Shown: positions 45,361 through 59,027, counted from the first letter of the stretch. The stretch is DNA of 64,000 nucleotides from Rhodosorus marinus (GCA_029953675.1 JAMWBK010000008.1:1831001-1895000), one strand, 5' to 3'. Made by a program: numbers and translations. The notes: a model not told the origin generated them from the sequence alone.

Positions 45361-46555
45361 AACCAGTTGAAGTTTGGGACGAAGAATCTAAGCTGATCAA
45401 TCTTAAGGTCCCTCCAGCAGACAGCCCTCTTTGACGCACTTCCACGACAACTTCTCTGAAAACTTTTCACTTTTCGCAGCGCGACCTAAAATACGTAAGC
45501 CGATCTCACCTAATTCAATTAAAATTCGTGGGCCATAATGTGCTGAACTGGAGTGGCCAACTTGACAGAGCCAAAGTCAAGTCTTCTGTCCGAGTTTGCT
45601 GCGCCGCTAGAACGTCACGATGAGTTAGTTCTCGATCCGAAGGTTCAGACAGCTGTCTCAGGATGCCACGAGTTTGAATTTGGATGATTTTGGAGGCAGC
45701 GCCCAGTTCGATGTTCGGCTGATTCATTTGGGAAGGTGGGCTTTGAGATCTTCTTGGAGCGTCGTGCCACACCAGCCATGGCTGTTTGCTCGGATATGAT
45801 CGCGAAGAAGAGAGGCGAGCTGGTGCAACCTTCACCTTCGCCGCCGACCGAACCGCGGTCTGCTAAAATGGGTGGGGGCGATCAGCATGACTCTCAGTTC
45901 GTACTAAAGGAATCACGTCAGAACGCAGTACCAAAGTATCATCATATTTAGACCTCGTGGATCTACCCCTGCAAGTTTCTTCCTCGGCTAAAACCTCCCA
46001 ATGAGGTGGTGCGCCATAGGCCGTCAGTCCCAATCCAACCCTCGGCTTGTGCCAGAACACTGTAATGACTGTGTTTCAATCCAATACCCAATTAATAGAT
46101 TGAATCAATCATTATTTTGTCGCCGTCCACGGTCGGCTCCGGTCGGCTGGCTTGCTTTCCGAACTTCTTTTGTTTTCAATAGAATTTCCGGTAATTTAGC
46201 CCGCTTGTGTTAACAAGCATAAACGAACATGAAATATCGTGTATAATAAGAGATATTCTTGTGTATAATGAAAATAAAAATGGGAGTTTTGACGTAATTG
46301 CGTTATGTATTAAGAGAGTGGATACGGCCGTCAGGTATGGGGACCGGACGGTCAGTGAAAAATGGATATTTTTTATTGGCCAACTGTTCGGGTTCCGTTG
46401 TTACCCGCGTCAATGTTAAGTTTCCATTTGACGGTTTTCAATGGGATAAGGTGGCGGACGGGGAGAGGGTTAGAGTCGGGGGAAGGACGGAAGTTTAGGT
46501 TTGGAAGATTTCTGGTGAGGATTGCACTGGATTAGGAAATTAGGAATCAGGAACT
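45361..46555. other. Non-coding interval between divergent genes
   Basis: Overlapping frames of about 65-105 codons at 45515-46060 have no domain. The last 350 bp before 46556 are AT-rich then G/A-rich and presumably hold the promoter of the nucleolin-like gene. Confidence 0.5.
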
Positions 46556-47993
46556 ATGGCGAAGAATAAGGAGAAGGAAGATAAGAAGGCTCTGGCCGAG
46601 GTGGAGAAGTCGTCCAAGTCATCTGTGAAGAAGGATTTGAAGAAGAAGAAAAAGAAGGATGTTGTTGATAACACCAAAGTTTCCAAGGACAAGAAAGATA
46701 AGACGGTGAAGAAGAAGGATAAGAAGGAGAAGAAGAAGGATAAGAAGGAGAAGAGGGATAAGAAGGAGCCCAAGGAGAAGAAGGATAAGAAGTCAAAGAA
46801 GGAGCAGAAGGCTGAGGAAGAACTGGCGAAGAGTAAGCTGGAAAAGGATGAGGACATGGAAAGTTCGGATGACGAGTCCGAAAAGTCTGAGGAAGTCATT
46901 GAGAAGTCAAAGCCTGGTGAGTCCCTCGGCATCAGAATCTCGACCTGTTTGTGCCAATGCTCTTAACGCCGGATAATGTTGTTGCCCGTTGTTTTCTCAG
47001 CTGTAGAAAAGAAGGATAAAGAGGACGCGGAAGATGAAAGTAGCTCTGAAGAGTCTGACGAGGAAATGAACGGAACGAAGGACGATAAGGAAGAGGATGA
47101 TGAGGATGATGCCGACGCCGAAGGAAGCGACGATGACGATGACGATGAGAAGTCGGAAGGCGACGATGAGGAGGAGGACGAAGATAAGATGAAGATTCAC
47201 ACTCCTGACAGCCACAAGAAACGCAAGTTTGACAACAACGAGGAGTCTACACCAGCGAAGAAAACAGACTTTGGAGACGGCGTCACAAAACTCTTTGTTG
47301 GCAATTTGCCGTTCAACGCCACCGAGGATGACCTTTACAACCAGTTCAGTACTTATGGAGAGGTCACCGATGTCTTCCTCCCCGTGCACAAGGACACCGG
47401 TAACAAGAGAGGTGAGCAAAGCTTTCTTTCTTCTTGTCAATCTCTGATTTTGACTTTTAGGAGTCCTCTTTCTGAACCTTAAAAACTGTTTGCATGCCCC
47501 TCCCGACCAGGATTTGGTTTTGTCACATTCTCGGATGCTGAGCATGCCAATAAAGCCTGTGAAATGGATGGCTCAGACTTGAATGGTCGTCAGATCAAGG
47601 TTAACCTGTCTCAGCCAAGAACTGAGGGAACAGGCGCATCCCCTCGAGGAGGTCGTGGTGGCGGTCGAGGTGGCTTTGGTGGTGGTGGCCGTGGTGGCTA
47701 TGGCGGTGGTCGAGGTGGCTTTGGTGATCGAGGCGGCCGGGGTGGAGGAAGAGGACGCGGTGGTGGTCGTGGAGGTAAGCTTTGTTTTTTCCTGCACAGT
47801 CAAGCATCTTGTCCTGGTTTTGTCTCTGATCCAGTGTGACAGGTTTTCGTTAACGTGGTTGTCGTGTGATTGCTAAATAGGATTCGGAGGCGGTAGAGGA
47901 GGACGAGGTGGAATCGGAGCTCCTCCGAGATACGTTGCCGAAGGATCGGACTCAAAGCCGCAGAATAGCAAGATCACATTTGGGGATGATTAA
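46556..47993 (+). CDS. Nucleolin-like RNA-binding protein (Lys-rich, acidic, one RRM, RGG tail)
   Basis: Exons 46556-46916, 47000-47411, 47511-47774 and 47881-47993. Order: about 115 residues of Lys-rich charged repeats (KKDKKEKKKDKKEK), then acidic serine tracts (ESSSEESDEEMN, DDDDDDEKSEGDDEEEDED), a nuclear-signal-like KKRKFD, then a single RRM. The RRM has RNP2 KLFVGNLPF and RNP1 GFGFVTFSD, the latter formed across an intron. A long RGG/GGRGG tail of at least 50 residues follows, then a short end SKPQNSKITFGDD. This layout is that of nucleolin/NSR1/Gar2 proteins, which act in rRNA transcription and processing in the nucleolus. Plant nucleolins and Nsr1 have two RRMs; only one is present here. 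Confidence 0.85.
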
Positions 47994-49762
47994 CTGTATC
48001 GAACCAGTTTCTGAAAAGAAAACACATGTTCACTATTGCTGATTTTACTCGAACTCGACTGGGAAACTACACAATTGTTGACTATTTAGTACCTCGGAGA
48101 CTGTTCTCTTTCTCGGACATGTACTGCTTCACCGAACAACCCGCTCTACTTTTCCTAATAAGTCTGATATTAAAGCCGTGAACGGCCAGGAGAGAACGGA
48201 ATCACTTCGGAGCTCGCGGAGCTCGCGGCGGATAGAGTACTGTCGCCGCGACCATCGATCAGTCACATCTTGGAGACCCAGTTTGAAATCTTATTCGAAG
48301 TCGTGGACTGACAAGAATCTCTTTCAGCTCATCAAGGCCCAACCTCTGCACGTTCTTAGAGACGACTTTGCGATTAGAGGGCGGCTGAGGATCGTTGGTT
48401 TCGCGGGCGTGGTCGGGTTATGAAATTTTGCTAGGACAGTATATACTCCTCAAGACCGAAGCGATCCGAAGGCATTCGTCAAACGAGTAGGACCGGAGGC
48501 TGCAGAAATCACTGCTTTGTAGCCGGAGATGTCCCTCGTCAGCATATTCAGACATCGAGTGATGAGTTGTTTGTCGACTCTGATTCACCTCCTAGTTCAG
48601 CCCTGATTGGCGGTCACGGTTTCAACGCTCTCAACATTGCCCTACAGTAGATCATGCTCAAAGAGGTCTGAAAAGGCGCAGGACCCTTGGGCTTCACTTT
48701 CAGCAAGGCCAGAGCTTGGTGTTTCCAACACGTCCACAAACCAGCTTGAATTGCTGTCTTCGTGAAGACACTTCCAGAAACGTTTTTTTGGTCCCTAGTA
48801 GCTTCACATCCCGGGTTCCGACCGTTAAGGAAGGAGGGAGAGAGATGTTCGATAGCTCTCGCTAGCCTCGTTTGCTCGACGGCATCACGTGGCTTGCTTT
48901 GGTTTGAATGAACGACATTTTGTGAGGACTACACACTCACAGAAAGCGTCTTTACCACCAATTCTTGGCGTCTCTTCCGAACGATGGTATAGATATTCTT
49001 TCTCTTTTGCTAGTCGTCAGTTTCCTCGGTTGTGAACAGGACAACGCCGTCTTCCTGTGCTACAGTGATAGACTCTTCAGGATCGGATCGATTAAGGTCG
49101 AGCAGGATAAAATTGACCTTCGATCGTTCGTTCGTAGTCAACAACTGGCGATGCTCTTGTAGGTGGTAGGACTTGCTGGACGCTCTCCCTCATGTTTCCT
49201 ACCAGAGCCAAAGCTACGATGCCGGGTCCTACTGAAGGTACACAACGTTCACGGCTTGATTGTGTTTGTGGGATAGCTTCTTTACCCGTTGACTCACACA
49301 GGATGGGTAGCCTTCCCGGTCCGAAAGCCTTTTGCGTACGTTCAGCATTTGGATTCATTCGATGTGCGAGCACATGCACTCCGATCAGGATTCAGGAGTC
49401 AGCTCAGGTACTACTAAAATGTCGTCTTCAGTAGGAGAAAGTCTTATCAATCGGATCTGTGCCATAGCCACTCGGCTTCGTCCAAGCAGAGTCGGAAGTA
49501 GCAGTGGGGTTGACTATGGCATGGTTGGCGTTGCCAACGCAGGGTTAATGCTCCTGCCTTCAAGGCTTTGACATCGGTTGGAATGTAGCGAGGCTTGTGA
49601 GAGAAGTGAACTGGCTGATGAGGTTGCTGAAGAGCCAAGATCGCTGCAGCTCTGTTTTTTTTTTGTGGGGCGGGGGGGAGGGCGGAGGGCGTTTAGGTTA
49701 GCGGGTGTATGGAGAGGCTACGCTGTTAGAGGGAGTTTGGTGACAGAAGAGGATTTAGGAGA
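47994..49762. other. Non-coding or unrecognised interval
   Basis: At about 48200-48410 two adjoining plus-strand frames (SELAELAADRVLS...; LIKAQPLHVLRDDFAIRG...) read protein-like and are separated by a pyrimidine-ending acceptor (ctctttcag), but no donor fits well and no family is recognised. A minus frame at 49092-49379 is likewise unassigned. Otherwise nothing. Confidence 0.4.
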
Positions 49763-51214
49763 ATGGCTCTGAGGAACGTATCAAAAATTTGGAAGCCTTC
49801 GAGTGCGGTAGTGATTTGCTTGGGTTTTGTTCTGGGTTTGGTAAGTTTGTGTATAGGATTAGGAGTCTATAGCTCGCTGAGTCGATGTGGAGGCGTGAAG
49901 GAGAAATGGAAAGGGGTGGAGAAGGCGTTGGCAGATTTGAGAAGAGCTGGGCGTCTGGAGAGTCTGGATTCCGCGAAGGTGACCGATGAGACCTATAGAA
50001 AGGCCTGGTATAAAAAGTACGATGAGATTTCATCAGTCGCCAGTGTTCTTAGGCATCGGTCTGACGACTTTCAGAGGTCAGCGGCTGGAACGTCCAATAT
50101 TGAAAGATGCGCTGTCACTCCCGAAGCAGCTACGTGGGAACATTCGTCAATGTCAAGAGTGGGTACAGATGGGGTGTTGTTCAGTATCTTCGCAGCGATT
50201 GGAACTCGAACGAGAATCGTACGTAGTTTAGTACTTATTCCAGTGGCTTCTTCTTGGAATCCTTAGCCTCGTTTGGAGATAAACTCTCACATTCGCTTTT
50301 TCACCTTTCTGGAAAGGCTGTGGAGGTGGATTCGGCTTCTGGACAGGGACTATACATGTCGCTAGCGTCATTGACTTCTTTCCTGAGTTGGGACGTGTAC
50401 ATGTATTTCCAGGCCTGGTCCGGCTATGCTTTAGGAAATGAGCTCCTCAACAACGCCGCGAGTACCTCGAGGAGGGCGCAATCCTTTTCTACGGCTCCGA
50501 AAGTTAACGTATCTGAAGTTGGCACCGCAACCAGCAACTTCAATGAGGTGCTGAAAGGCAGTTTGGTAGCAGGAGAGATTGACCTTTTGTGCTTATTCAC
50601 TGAGGCGAATGACTACAAGATATGGAAGAGGTGAGTTTCGATTCACTTCTTGTTGTTTTCCTTATTCTGGGATGGGCGAAAAGAAAATATTTCGCTGACT
50701 GAAGTCGTCTGGATTCATCTGCCCTCCAGCTTAGATGGAGTCGCACCTAGGGTTGTTTTGGTTACGTATCAAGAGTACTGGGGCCCTGATGTGGCGGTGA
50801 TTCGTTCTTCTTCTGGCAAACCGAGACCTGGCCACGATAGTCGAGATACGAAACGTCGGCGTCTCTTCATCGGGGCCAGCCTGCCGGCATTGATCAAGCT
50901 CGCCAACTCTAAAGGGTATCGACTCTTCTATTGCCTCTCCAATACCCCTATTGCCGTTTTCGTTTTGGACGATCCCACAACGCAGGTAGGGCAAAACTCC
51001 GGTTCCCAACTCCACTCCGCTGGGAGCCCAGGAAAATCTCACCATGTTCTTTATATACTCATTTTCACTGGCGCCCAAAAAAAACAAACACCAGATATTG
51101 AAAACACTTCCAGCAGCAGACTGCTTTCGGAAGAAAGCGCTCGATCCAGAATGGATGAAGGATATGGCTGCCCAGTGGGACGAAGCGCAAACTTTCGAAT
51201 GGATCGATCTCTAA
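49763..51214 (+). CDS. Membrane-anchored FkbM-like protein (methyltransferase fold, degenerate)
   Basis: Type II membrane protein: a short basic N-terminus, then the anchor SSAVVICLGFVLGLVSLCIG and a lumenal stem. Deduced exons: 49763-50076, 50130-about 50222, 50244-50630, 50730-50985, 51095-51214. The C-terminal part follows the FkbM-methyltransferase pattern: GFFLESLASFGDKLSHSLF (usually GYFVEVGAxDGxxLSNT), KAVEVDS, EIDLLCLFTEANDYKIW (usually DLLSIDIDGNDYxxW), RVVLVTYQEYWGPDVAV, GASLPALIKLANSKGYRLFY and a final Val/Leu/Asp strand. The Gly-rich and Asp positions that hold S-adenosylmethionine and substrate are largely changed, so catalysis is doubtful. Between 50223 and 50243 an in-frame stop must be removed by splicing. 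Fold assignment is by pattern only. Confidence 0.6.
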
Positions 51215-51982
51215 AAGGACAGGCGTCACCAATTGAAAAAAGTTAGTCGAGACAAAAAAAGAAAAAACCACCTCGTATTTTTGAAAATCATAACGGCTAA
51301 TTCCATCCCTTATTATTTCTTCTAAACATAATACTTTTTAATTTTTGAAATTCTCTTTACCTATCAGGAACACTACTAGAATCTGACCAACCTTAGGGGT
51401 AGAAATTGAACCATGATCAATTTTCTTCAATACTACCCTACCCCCAAGAAGGCACAACTAAAGTCAAATATGGTTTTTATATAACCCCATGAATTGTAAT
51501 ATTAAAAACTATAATATAAAAATATAGTACAATTATAAAGTATTTAATATAATTTTGTTGTTAGAATCAGGGGTTGCTTGAGCCCACAATAAAAAGGATT
51601 ATGAGAAGTTTGTTATCCTGGTAGAGGTGTTTTAGAAAAGAAACGGGTATTTTGCTTGTTTTGTACCCCCTCCTCCCTGAATCTCTTCGTCTTCGATTGC
51701 TTGGAGTGTTTCCGAAATGGAGAAGGGGATAAGTGTTTGGAGCGAGCGCGTATTGGGTGGCGACTAGCTAGCTGGGGATATTGTGATTAGACTGAGGGTG
51801 GTGTTTTCTCTGGTTTTGTCAAAACTTTATTGGCGTTACAATTTTGTTTTGGTTTGAAGAAGTATCGAGCGGAGATTCGTATGAATTCTGGTTGTTGATA
51901 AGGTTTTGAGAAGGGGCGGGGGAACGGATGGGGGATCGATCGTAGTTTGGGAGTGTGCGGAGTGTGCGTGAGGAGAGCGGTG

Positions 51983-51984
<2 letters not shown>
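51215..51984. other. AT-rich non-coding interval
   Basis: 3' flank of the FkbM-like gene and upstream region of the Rac gene. A/T-rich at 51470-51560 with no repeat structure of note. No coding potential. Confidence 0.5.

Positions 51985-52014
<30 letters not shown>
51985..52014. repeat. (GT)15 microsatellite just upstream of the Rac start codon
   Basis: Fifteen uninterrupted GT units ending 15 bp before the ATG at 52030, so it lies in the 5' leader or at the transcription start. Length polymorphism there could affect expression; this is inference. Confidence 0.9.
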
Positions 52015-52017
<3 letters not shown>

Positions 52018-52029
52018 GGTTGTAGCAGA

Positions 52030-52809
52030 ATGGGAGAGGATTCTGGGAGCATCAAGATTGTCGTGATCGGGGATGGATCTGTGGGGAAGACGTGCATGCT
52101 GATATCCTACGCGAAGAACAGATTCCCGCTGGATTATGTGCCAACCGTTTTTGATACGTACTCTGCGGTTGTGCATGTAGATGACACGCCCAGGAGGATT
52201 GAGTTGTGGGACACTGCGGGACAGGATGACTACTCCAGGCTTCGTGCGCTGTCCTTCTTTGGAACGGTAAGTTCAACATGGTAGAGCGTCTCTGGAGGAG
52301 GAAACGTACTCAGGTAGAGTTCGTTATTTTATCTCCTTGGATAGCATATCTCCATTCTGTGTTTTTCCCTCATCGCTCCCGCGTCGTTCAGCAATATTGA
52401 GTTCAAATGGAGGGAAGAAATCCTTCTTCGAGCACCTGGAATCCCAGTGATTCTCGTAGGAACCAAACTGGACCTTCGAGACGACCCAGTTCAAGTGGAG
52501 AAGCTGAAGCAGAGGGTAAGAAATATTGAGATTATAAACTCCTCCTGGCATGAGCATCGAAATCACAAACGATCTGGCTGACCACTGAATATGATACGTT
52601 CGGCGACGACACAGAATCAGACGGCAATCACCACAAAGCAAGGTATCGACCTCGCTCGCCAGATTGGCGCAGTCAAGTACATGGAGTGCTCAGCGCTAAC
52701 TCAGCAAGGGCTCAAGGATGTGTTCGATGAAACTATTAGAGCAGCAATCAAGAGGGAACAAATGAAACAGAGGGAAATGCAGAGATCGGGTTGCTGCATA
52801 GTATCATAA
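52030..52809 (+). CDS. Rho-family small GTPase (Rac/Rop type)
   Basis: Molecular switch for actin organisation and oxidative burst. Three exons: 52030-52266, about 52345-52515 and about 52612-52809. Motifs: P-loop [14 protein letters not shown], switch [14 protein letters not shown]3 [17 protein letters not shown], then [17 protein letters not shown]4 [11 protein letters not shown]5 [16 protein letters not shown]. The C-terminal Rho-type CaaX end is RSGCCIVS; the terminal Ser favours farnesylation. It shows the Rho-family insert region (QVEKLKQR, then [18 protein letters not shown]-like sequence). Length is about 200 residues, normal. G1-G5 are all intact, so it should bind and hydrolyse GTP. 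Confidence 0.95.
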
Positions 52810-53967
52810 ACAAACAACCTATGCAACTGTCCTTAATGACCTCCGCAAATATCTGGACATGATGTTTGTAAATCAGAATCTACAGGGTGAGAAGGGAACG
52901 AGTTAATAATCGAGGATATAGGCGGAGGTCAATACTGCGAATGGGGCACGAGACCACGTCATCACACCTGTTAGTGGCATCAGTCCTTAGTGCGACTTGT
53001 ACACTCCTAGCGCTTTGGTAAAAGAGAAATCGGTTTCGTCCTCTGAGCTTTGGTATCAAGTTTTGCTCTCAGGCTTCTCACACGTCGCACTGCTTGAAGA
53101 TGTCCAGGCTTTCAGGTTTCGCGGAGCGATTGCCCGATTTGGTCAGTTTTGAAATAAAGCTTGGAAGAGCTGTGAGAAGTACTCCAGTCTGCAGGGGAGC
53201 TCTTATCGTGCATCGATCCTCTGAGCCTGCCTGGGCTGAAGGACACATTCATTGAAGTCAAATTCTTTTGTTTGGAGCTTATACTGAAACAAGCTTGTAG
53301 ACTCGTGTTAACTTGTCAACCTGGAGGCTCCACTGGTCCTTGGAAATCTATCTTGTTTGTGTTGCAAGGACTCAGGAGATTGATACTAAAATAACAGCAT
53401 CATCTCTGTTAATGTATCCCCTACCTCAAAAGAATCGAGTTCCGAGAGGCAGCTCATCACCGTTCGAGAACAGAATTTGTTCTTGCAAGATGACCGCTCT
53501 CTGCAGTTTGACACTGGAGCGGGGGGAAAAACATAGGTTCCCAACAATTACGGGAAAGGTGGGGTTGGGCTAATCGTGCAAAGGCCTAGTTCTTGAGCAA
53601 TAAGGCTGCGCCTGGGTCACGCTATCCAATTCGATCTTGCACTTGTCCCATTTATCAACGTCCCAAAGAACTTCATGTTTCGTTCACAATCTCGGTTGCA
53701 CTGCATCCACTCCACGGTACTCGGAGCAAAACGGCGAAAGCCCTGTTTCTCATGCAGTCGTGAATCACAACGCGAGCCTGGGAATCGGGTCCCTCTTTCC
53801 AAAGTTAGAGAGGCAAGCAACCGCTTATCAGGCGTCCCCGAGTCTCCTGGTTCCTAGTGCTTCCTCACAAGGCGCCTAGCTTGCGTTAGTAAAAGATACA
53901 AAAGTTACTCATCAGGGCGCTCATCAGCGGTGGGGTATTTCACTGGAGTCTAAATTGGCAACAGCAG
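52810..53967. other. Convergent 3' interval
   Basis: Between convergent Rac and DnaJ-zinc-finger genes. Frames at 53313-53573 and 53617-53879 lack domains. Confidence 0.5.
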
Positions 53968-54515
53968 TTAGCTCTGAAGAGTTCGTCCCTCCACTGGCTG
54001 AAGCTTGCGTCTGCGAAGCATTCCCCGGGTGTTGCCTTCCCCAGTTCCCAGGCAAACACCGCAGATCAGTTCTCCTTTCCCTTCACATGTCGGACAAACT
54101 ACCCCCTTATATCGCAGTCTGACATCGCTATTCGCCGTTGCACGCCAGAATCCTGTTCCAGAGCAAAGGTCGCAGACCACCATACCCTGCATCACGACAG
54201 GAACAAAGATAATTAGCGATGGATCCAGTTGAAGCCAAGGAAAAAGTGAAATGCCGAGAAATGCCTCACCTTCCCACCACAGTTTTTGCAAAAATCCTCG
54301 CCATCCTCACCCGCCGCTCTAACATCCTTCGCACAACCCGTCAACACCACTCCAAACCCAGCCGATTTAACGATATCAAGAAAATTCCTCCTAGAACATG
54401 TCGAGCCTTCCTCCTCCAAACCTCTCACAACTTCGACCCTCCTTCTACACGCACACACTCGTCTACCACCCTTCGCAACGCCAACATACCCACTTATAAA
54501 TCCAATCATCCCCAT
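53968..54515 (-). CDS. Thylakoid-lumen DnaJ-type zinc-finger protein (PSA2-like)
   Basis: Two exons on the minus strand: 54515 to about 54270, and about 54188-53968, joined as CGGK-GMVVCDLCSGTG. The N-terminus is a plausible bipartite presequence: a basic plastid part with an early Phe (MGMIGFISGYVGVAKGGRR), then a twin-arginine signal SRRNFLDIV followed by a hydrophobic stretch and VRAAGEDG. The mature part has four CxxC-type motifs: CKNCGGKG, CDLCSGTG, CPTCEGKG and CGVCLGTG, the DnaJ cysteine-rich pattern without a J domain. In Arabidopsis the lumenal PSA2 protein of this type is needed for photosystem I assembly. Assignment to PSA2 rests on motif and targeting; BSD2-like stromal chaperones are the alternative. 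Confidence 0.78.
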
Positions 54516-56066
54516 CTGTCCTCACAAAATTTTATCCTGATCTCTACTAGGAACCTATACTGACTTGTCTAAGCCTTTCGTAATTCAATTCGTATCCTCA
54601 AAAAAACCCATACACTACCTTTTCAATCACCCAAACCTCTGCTCTCCCAACTCTTCTCACCCGCCTCGAGAGCTAAAACCACTTCCACTAAACCTGCAAA
54701 TCCACTTATCGGTCAATAACCTCAATAAATTACCATAAAAACAAATGTTCCGGGACCGAGACAAGCGAGATATGTGGTGGCGAATGTTACCTAGTAAAAA
54801 CTATAAACTTTCAGACTTGGCCTGGTCGTGGTTTTCGTGGTTTACGATTTGAAATTCTTAAATAAGGACTATTTGAGTACATATTTGGGTATATACTTGG
54901 ATTATTGATGTATTAAATTGTATCTAAGTTCTAGAAAAAGAATTCTGGACGTAGATTTTTCTTTTTTTGTCTGGATGGAAGTGGAAGCGGCGGAGAGGTC
55001 GCTGGTGGTTCGGGGTTGGGCGATGACGGACTGGCTTGGGAGAGGATTTTGAGGGTGGCCCGGCTCTTCCCGTTTGATTTTCTTGATTAAATTGGGGAAG
55101 TACCGTGTATTTGAGGTGCTTACGACAGCGCGTTGTGAGATGTCGCTTTGACCCGGCGATTCCCTTGGATCAGGCTTTATCAAATCGCGATTGTAGCCCA
55201 TCATCTCATTTAGCATAGGGGCCTGGGCAAGAAGTACCCCACTCACCGGTACATTTCTGAGTTAGGAATGTCACGACTAATCCGGTACGCAAGCTGTCCG
55301 GCTCAAACAGAGACCAGTAGATCCTAGCGAACATCGCGTAGACGTTTCACGGCGTGTTCAACGGCGAATGATATGCGATCGATCGCTACGCACAGCCTGT
55401 GAACACGCAAACCGACGAAGCTTTTTCAACGAAGCGCGATCCAGATGGAAATCTTGGAGACGAATACATCGTCCGATCACAGCACAGCTTCAGTAAGCGG
55501 TGGTTGCATTGCCAAAGAACTGTCCTACTACAATCCCCAACTCTTGTGGCGTAGTACAAACGCAGTACGACTTACGAAGAATACTAGTGGAACAAAAAGA
55601 GTAAATCATATCTTCCCCGTCACATTTCTTTCAGGGGTCCCACAATGCTACCCCTCCATACAAAACTGAGATCGGTAAATAATATATTTTAGAAATAATT
55701 AACCCTAAGAACAGTAACGCACACGCGATACTACAAGGGTCCAATGACTATACATTAATTCTCTCGGCATTTTAATCCATTTCTGAACCCCGGTGATCAA
55801 CGTACAAAAATATCTCATCGTATTTTTGTCTCAAAATACTCTATATCTCCCAATATATTTGAATATGTTTATTTTATTATCGTATATATAGTATATCTAT
55901 TGAAATAAAGGATGTCCGTTTGGATATGATAATTTTGCGAAGAGAATTTTTTTGTGTCGGTAGCTCGTTTTCGGTGGTGGTTACTATTGGGTCGGAAGGT
56001 GTTAGCATAGGCACTTCCGACTCTTTGCGGAGAAAAGAAGGGCAAGTAGTTTGTATGTGTGAAAGG

Positions 56067-56111
56067 GGTTGGAAGGTTGGGGGAGGTTGGGGGAGGTTGG
56101 AGAGGTTGGAG
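56067..56111 (+). repeat. G-rich tandem repeat upstream of the SNF1 gene
   Basis: Four to five copies of the unit ggttggggga (with variants ggttggaa and ggttggaga) lie about 130-175 bp before the start codon. The plus strand could fold into a G-quadruplex. Confidence 0.65.
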
Positions 56112-56172
56112 GAATGTATTTGTGGACGGAGAATAGGGGTTTTGGATGACGAGTTACTTGGGTATTTGTTAT

Positions 56173-56180
56173 TATATAAG
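56173..56180 (+). promoter_or_regulatory. TATA-like element of the SNF1 gene
   Basis: TATATAAG, 63 bp upstream of the ATG at 56243. The match is good; assignment is by position only. Confidence 0.4.
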
Positions 56181-56242
56181 TGGGGTGTATAGATTGGACG
56201 GGCTGGGGCGTTCTGCCCTTGGTGCTTTTGGAGTGGGTCAGG

Positions 56243-58288
<2,046 letters not shown>

Positions 58289-59027
58289 ATTAACACCCTC
58301 TACTAGAGATCCTCGCATAGGAGTCCCCAGATGGTGGATGATTCCCAGGCTGACCTAGGGTATTAGAATCCCGAGAACGGGATCTGAACTGTTCGGGGAG
58401 TGCAGGAAACGGTTGTAATTATATTATTTGATCCTTCGCGCAAGACAGCGCAACACCCTCTGTGGGGAGCTGCGGAGTAAAGGCTACGGGGTGGGCGAGG
58501 TAGAAACGCCTTGTTCGAGATTCCTGCAGCTGAGTGTTACGAATAATCAACTCGTGCACGACGGGCAGGGAACACGTCGAAGAAAATACTCGTCAGGTCC
58601 TATTTCCACTTGGCAGCTGTTAATAACCGAACGTTTTTGAGTCCGTCCGGTTGGAAGGGTGGTTTTGAAGTTTAGCAACGGACGAAAATGGGAAGCCTAT
58701 TGCATTAGCTCAGTCTTACTACTGTCATCCTGGACTGTTGAGCTGCGCACTCCATATCTTCGCTCATACTCTTGTGGTGGAAATGCCGGACGGTGATATG
58801 TCTGATCAGAATTTGCAGACTGGTGGCCTGTTCTTTTCTCGCCGTATTCATATATTTGCTCCGCTTCTAACAACAAATCACAATGCAGGCTTGGGAGGCT
58901 CTGGGTTCTAAACCATTGTCACGGTCCACCCTTTCGTCCCAGCGGGAAATTCTTGTTGCTCCTTCGACTAAGAAGATTTTTGCTCTAATAACTCTAACCT
59001 TGTCCTGGAATCCTCCCGCGAACATGT
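58289..59027. other. Convergent 3' interval
   Basis: Between convergent kinase and GST-like genes. A frame at 58428-58640 has no domain. Confidence 0.5.

Larger units (their letters stand above)
54516..56242. other. Intergenic region between divergent genes
   Basis: A minus-strand frame over 54902-55246 has no domain. Sequence at 55680-55910 is AT-rich. Close to the kinase gene lie a G-rich repeat at 56067-56111 and a TATA-like element. Confidence 0.5.

Noticed and set aside
48178-48423. Adjoining protein-like frames as a two-exon gene
   Set aside because: The acceptor looks good but no acceptable donor pairs with it, and no family is recognised. Left as unassigned.
54902-55246. Minus-strand frame of 114 codons
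   Set aside because: Composition is low-complexity Ser/Thr/Lys without a domain, and splice signals do not connect it to a neighbour.
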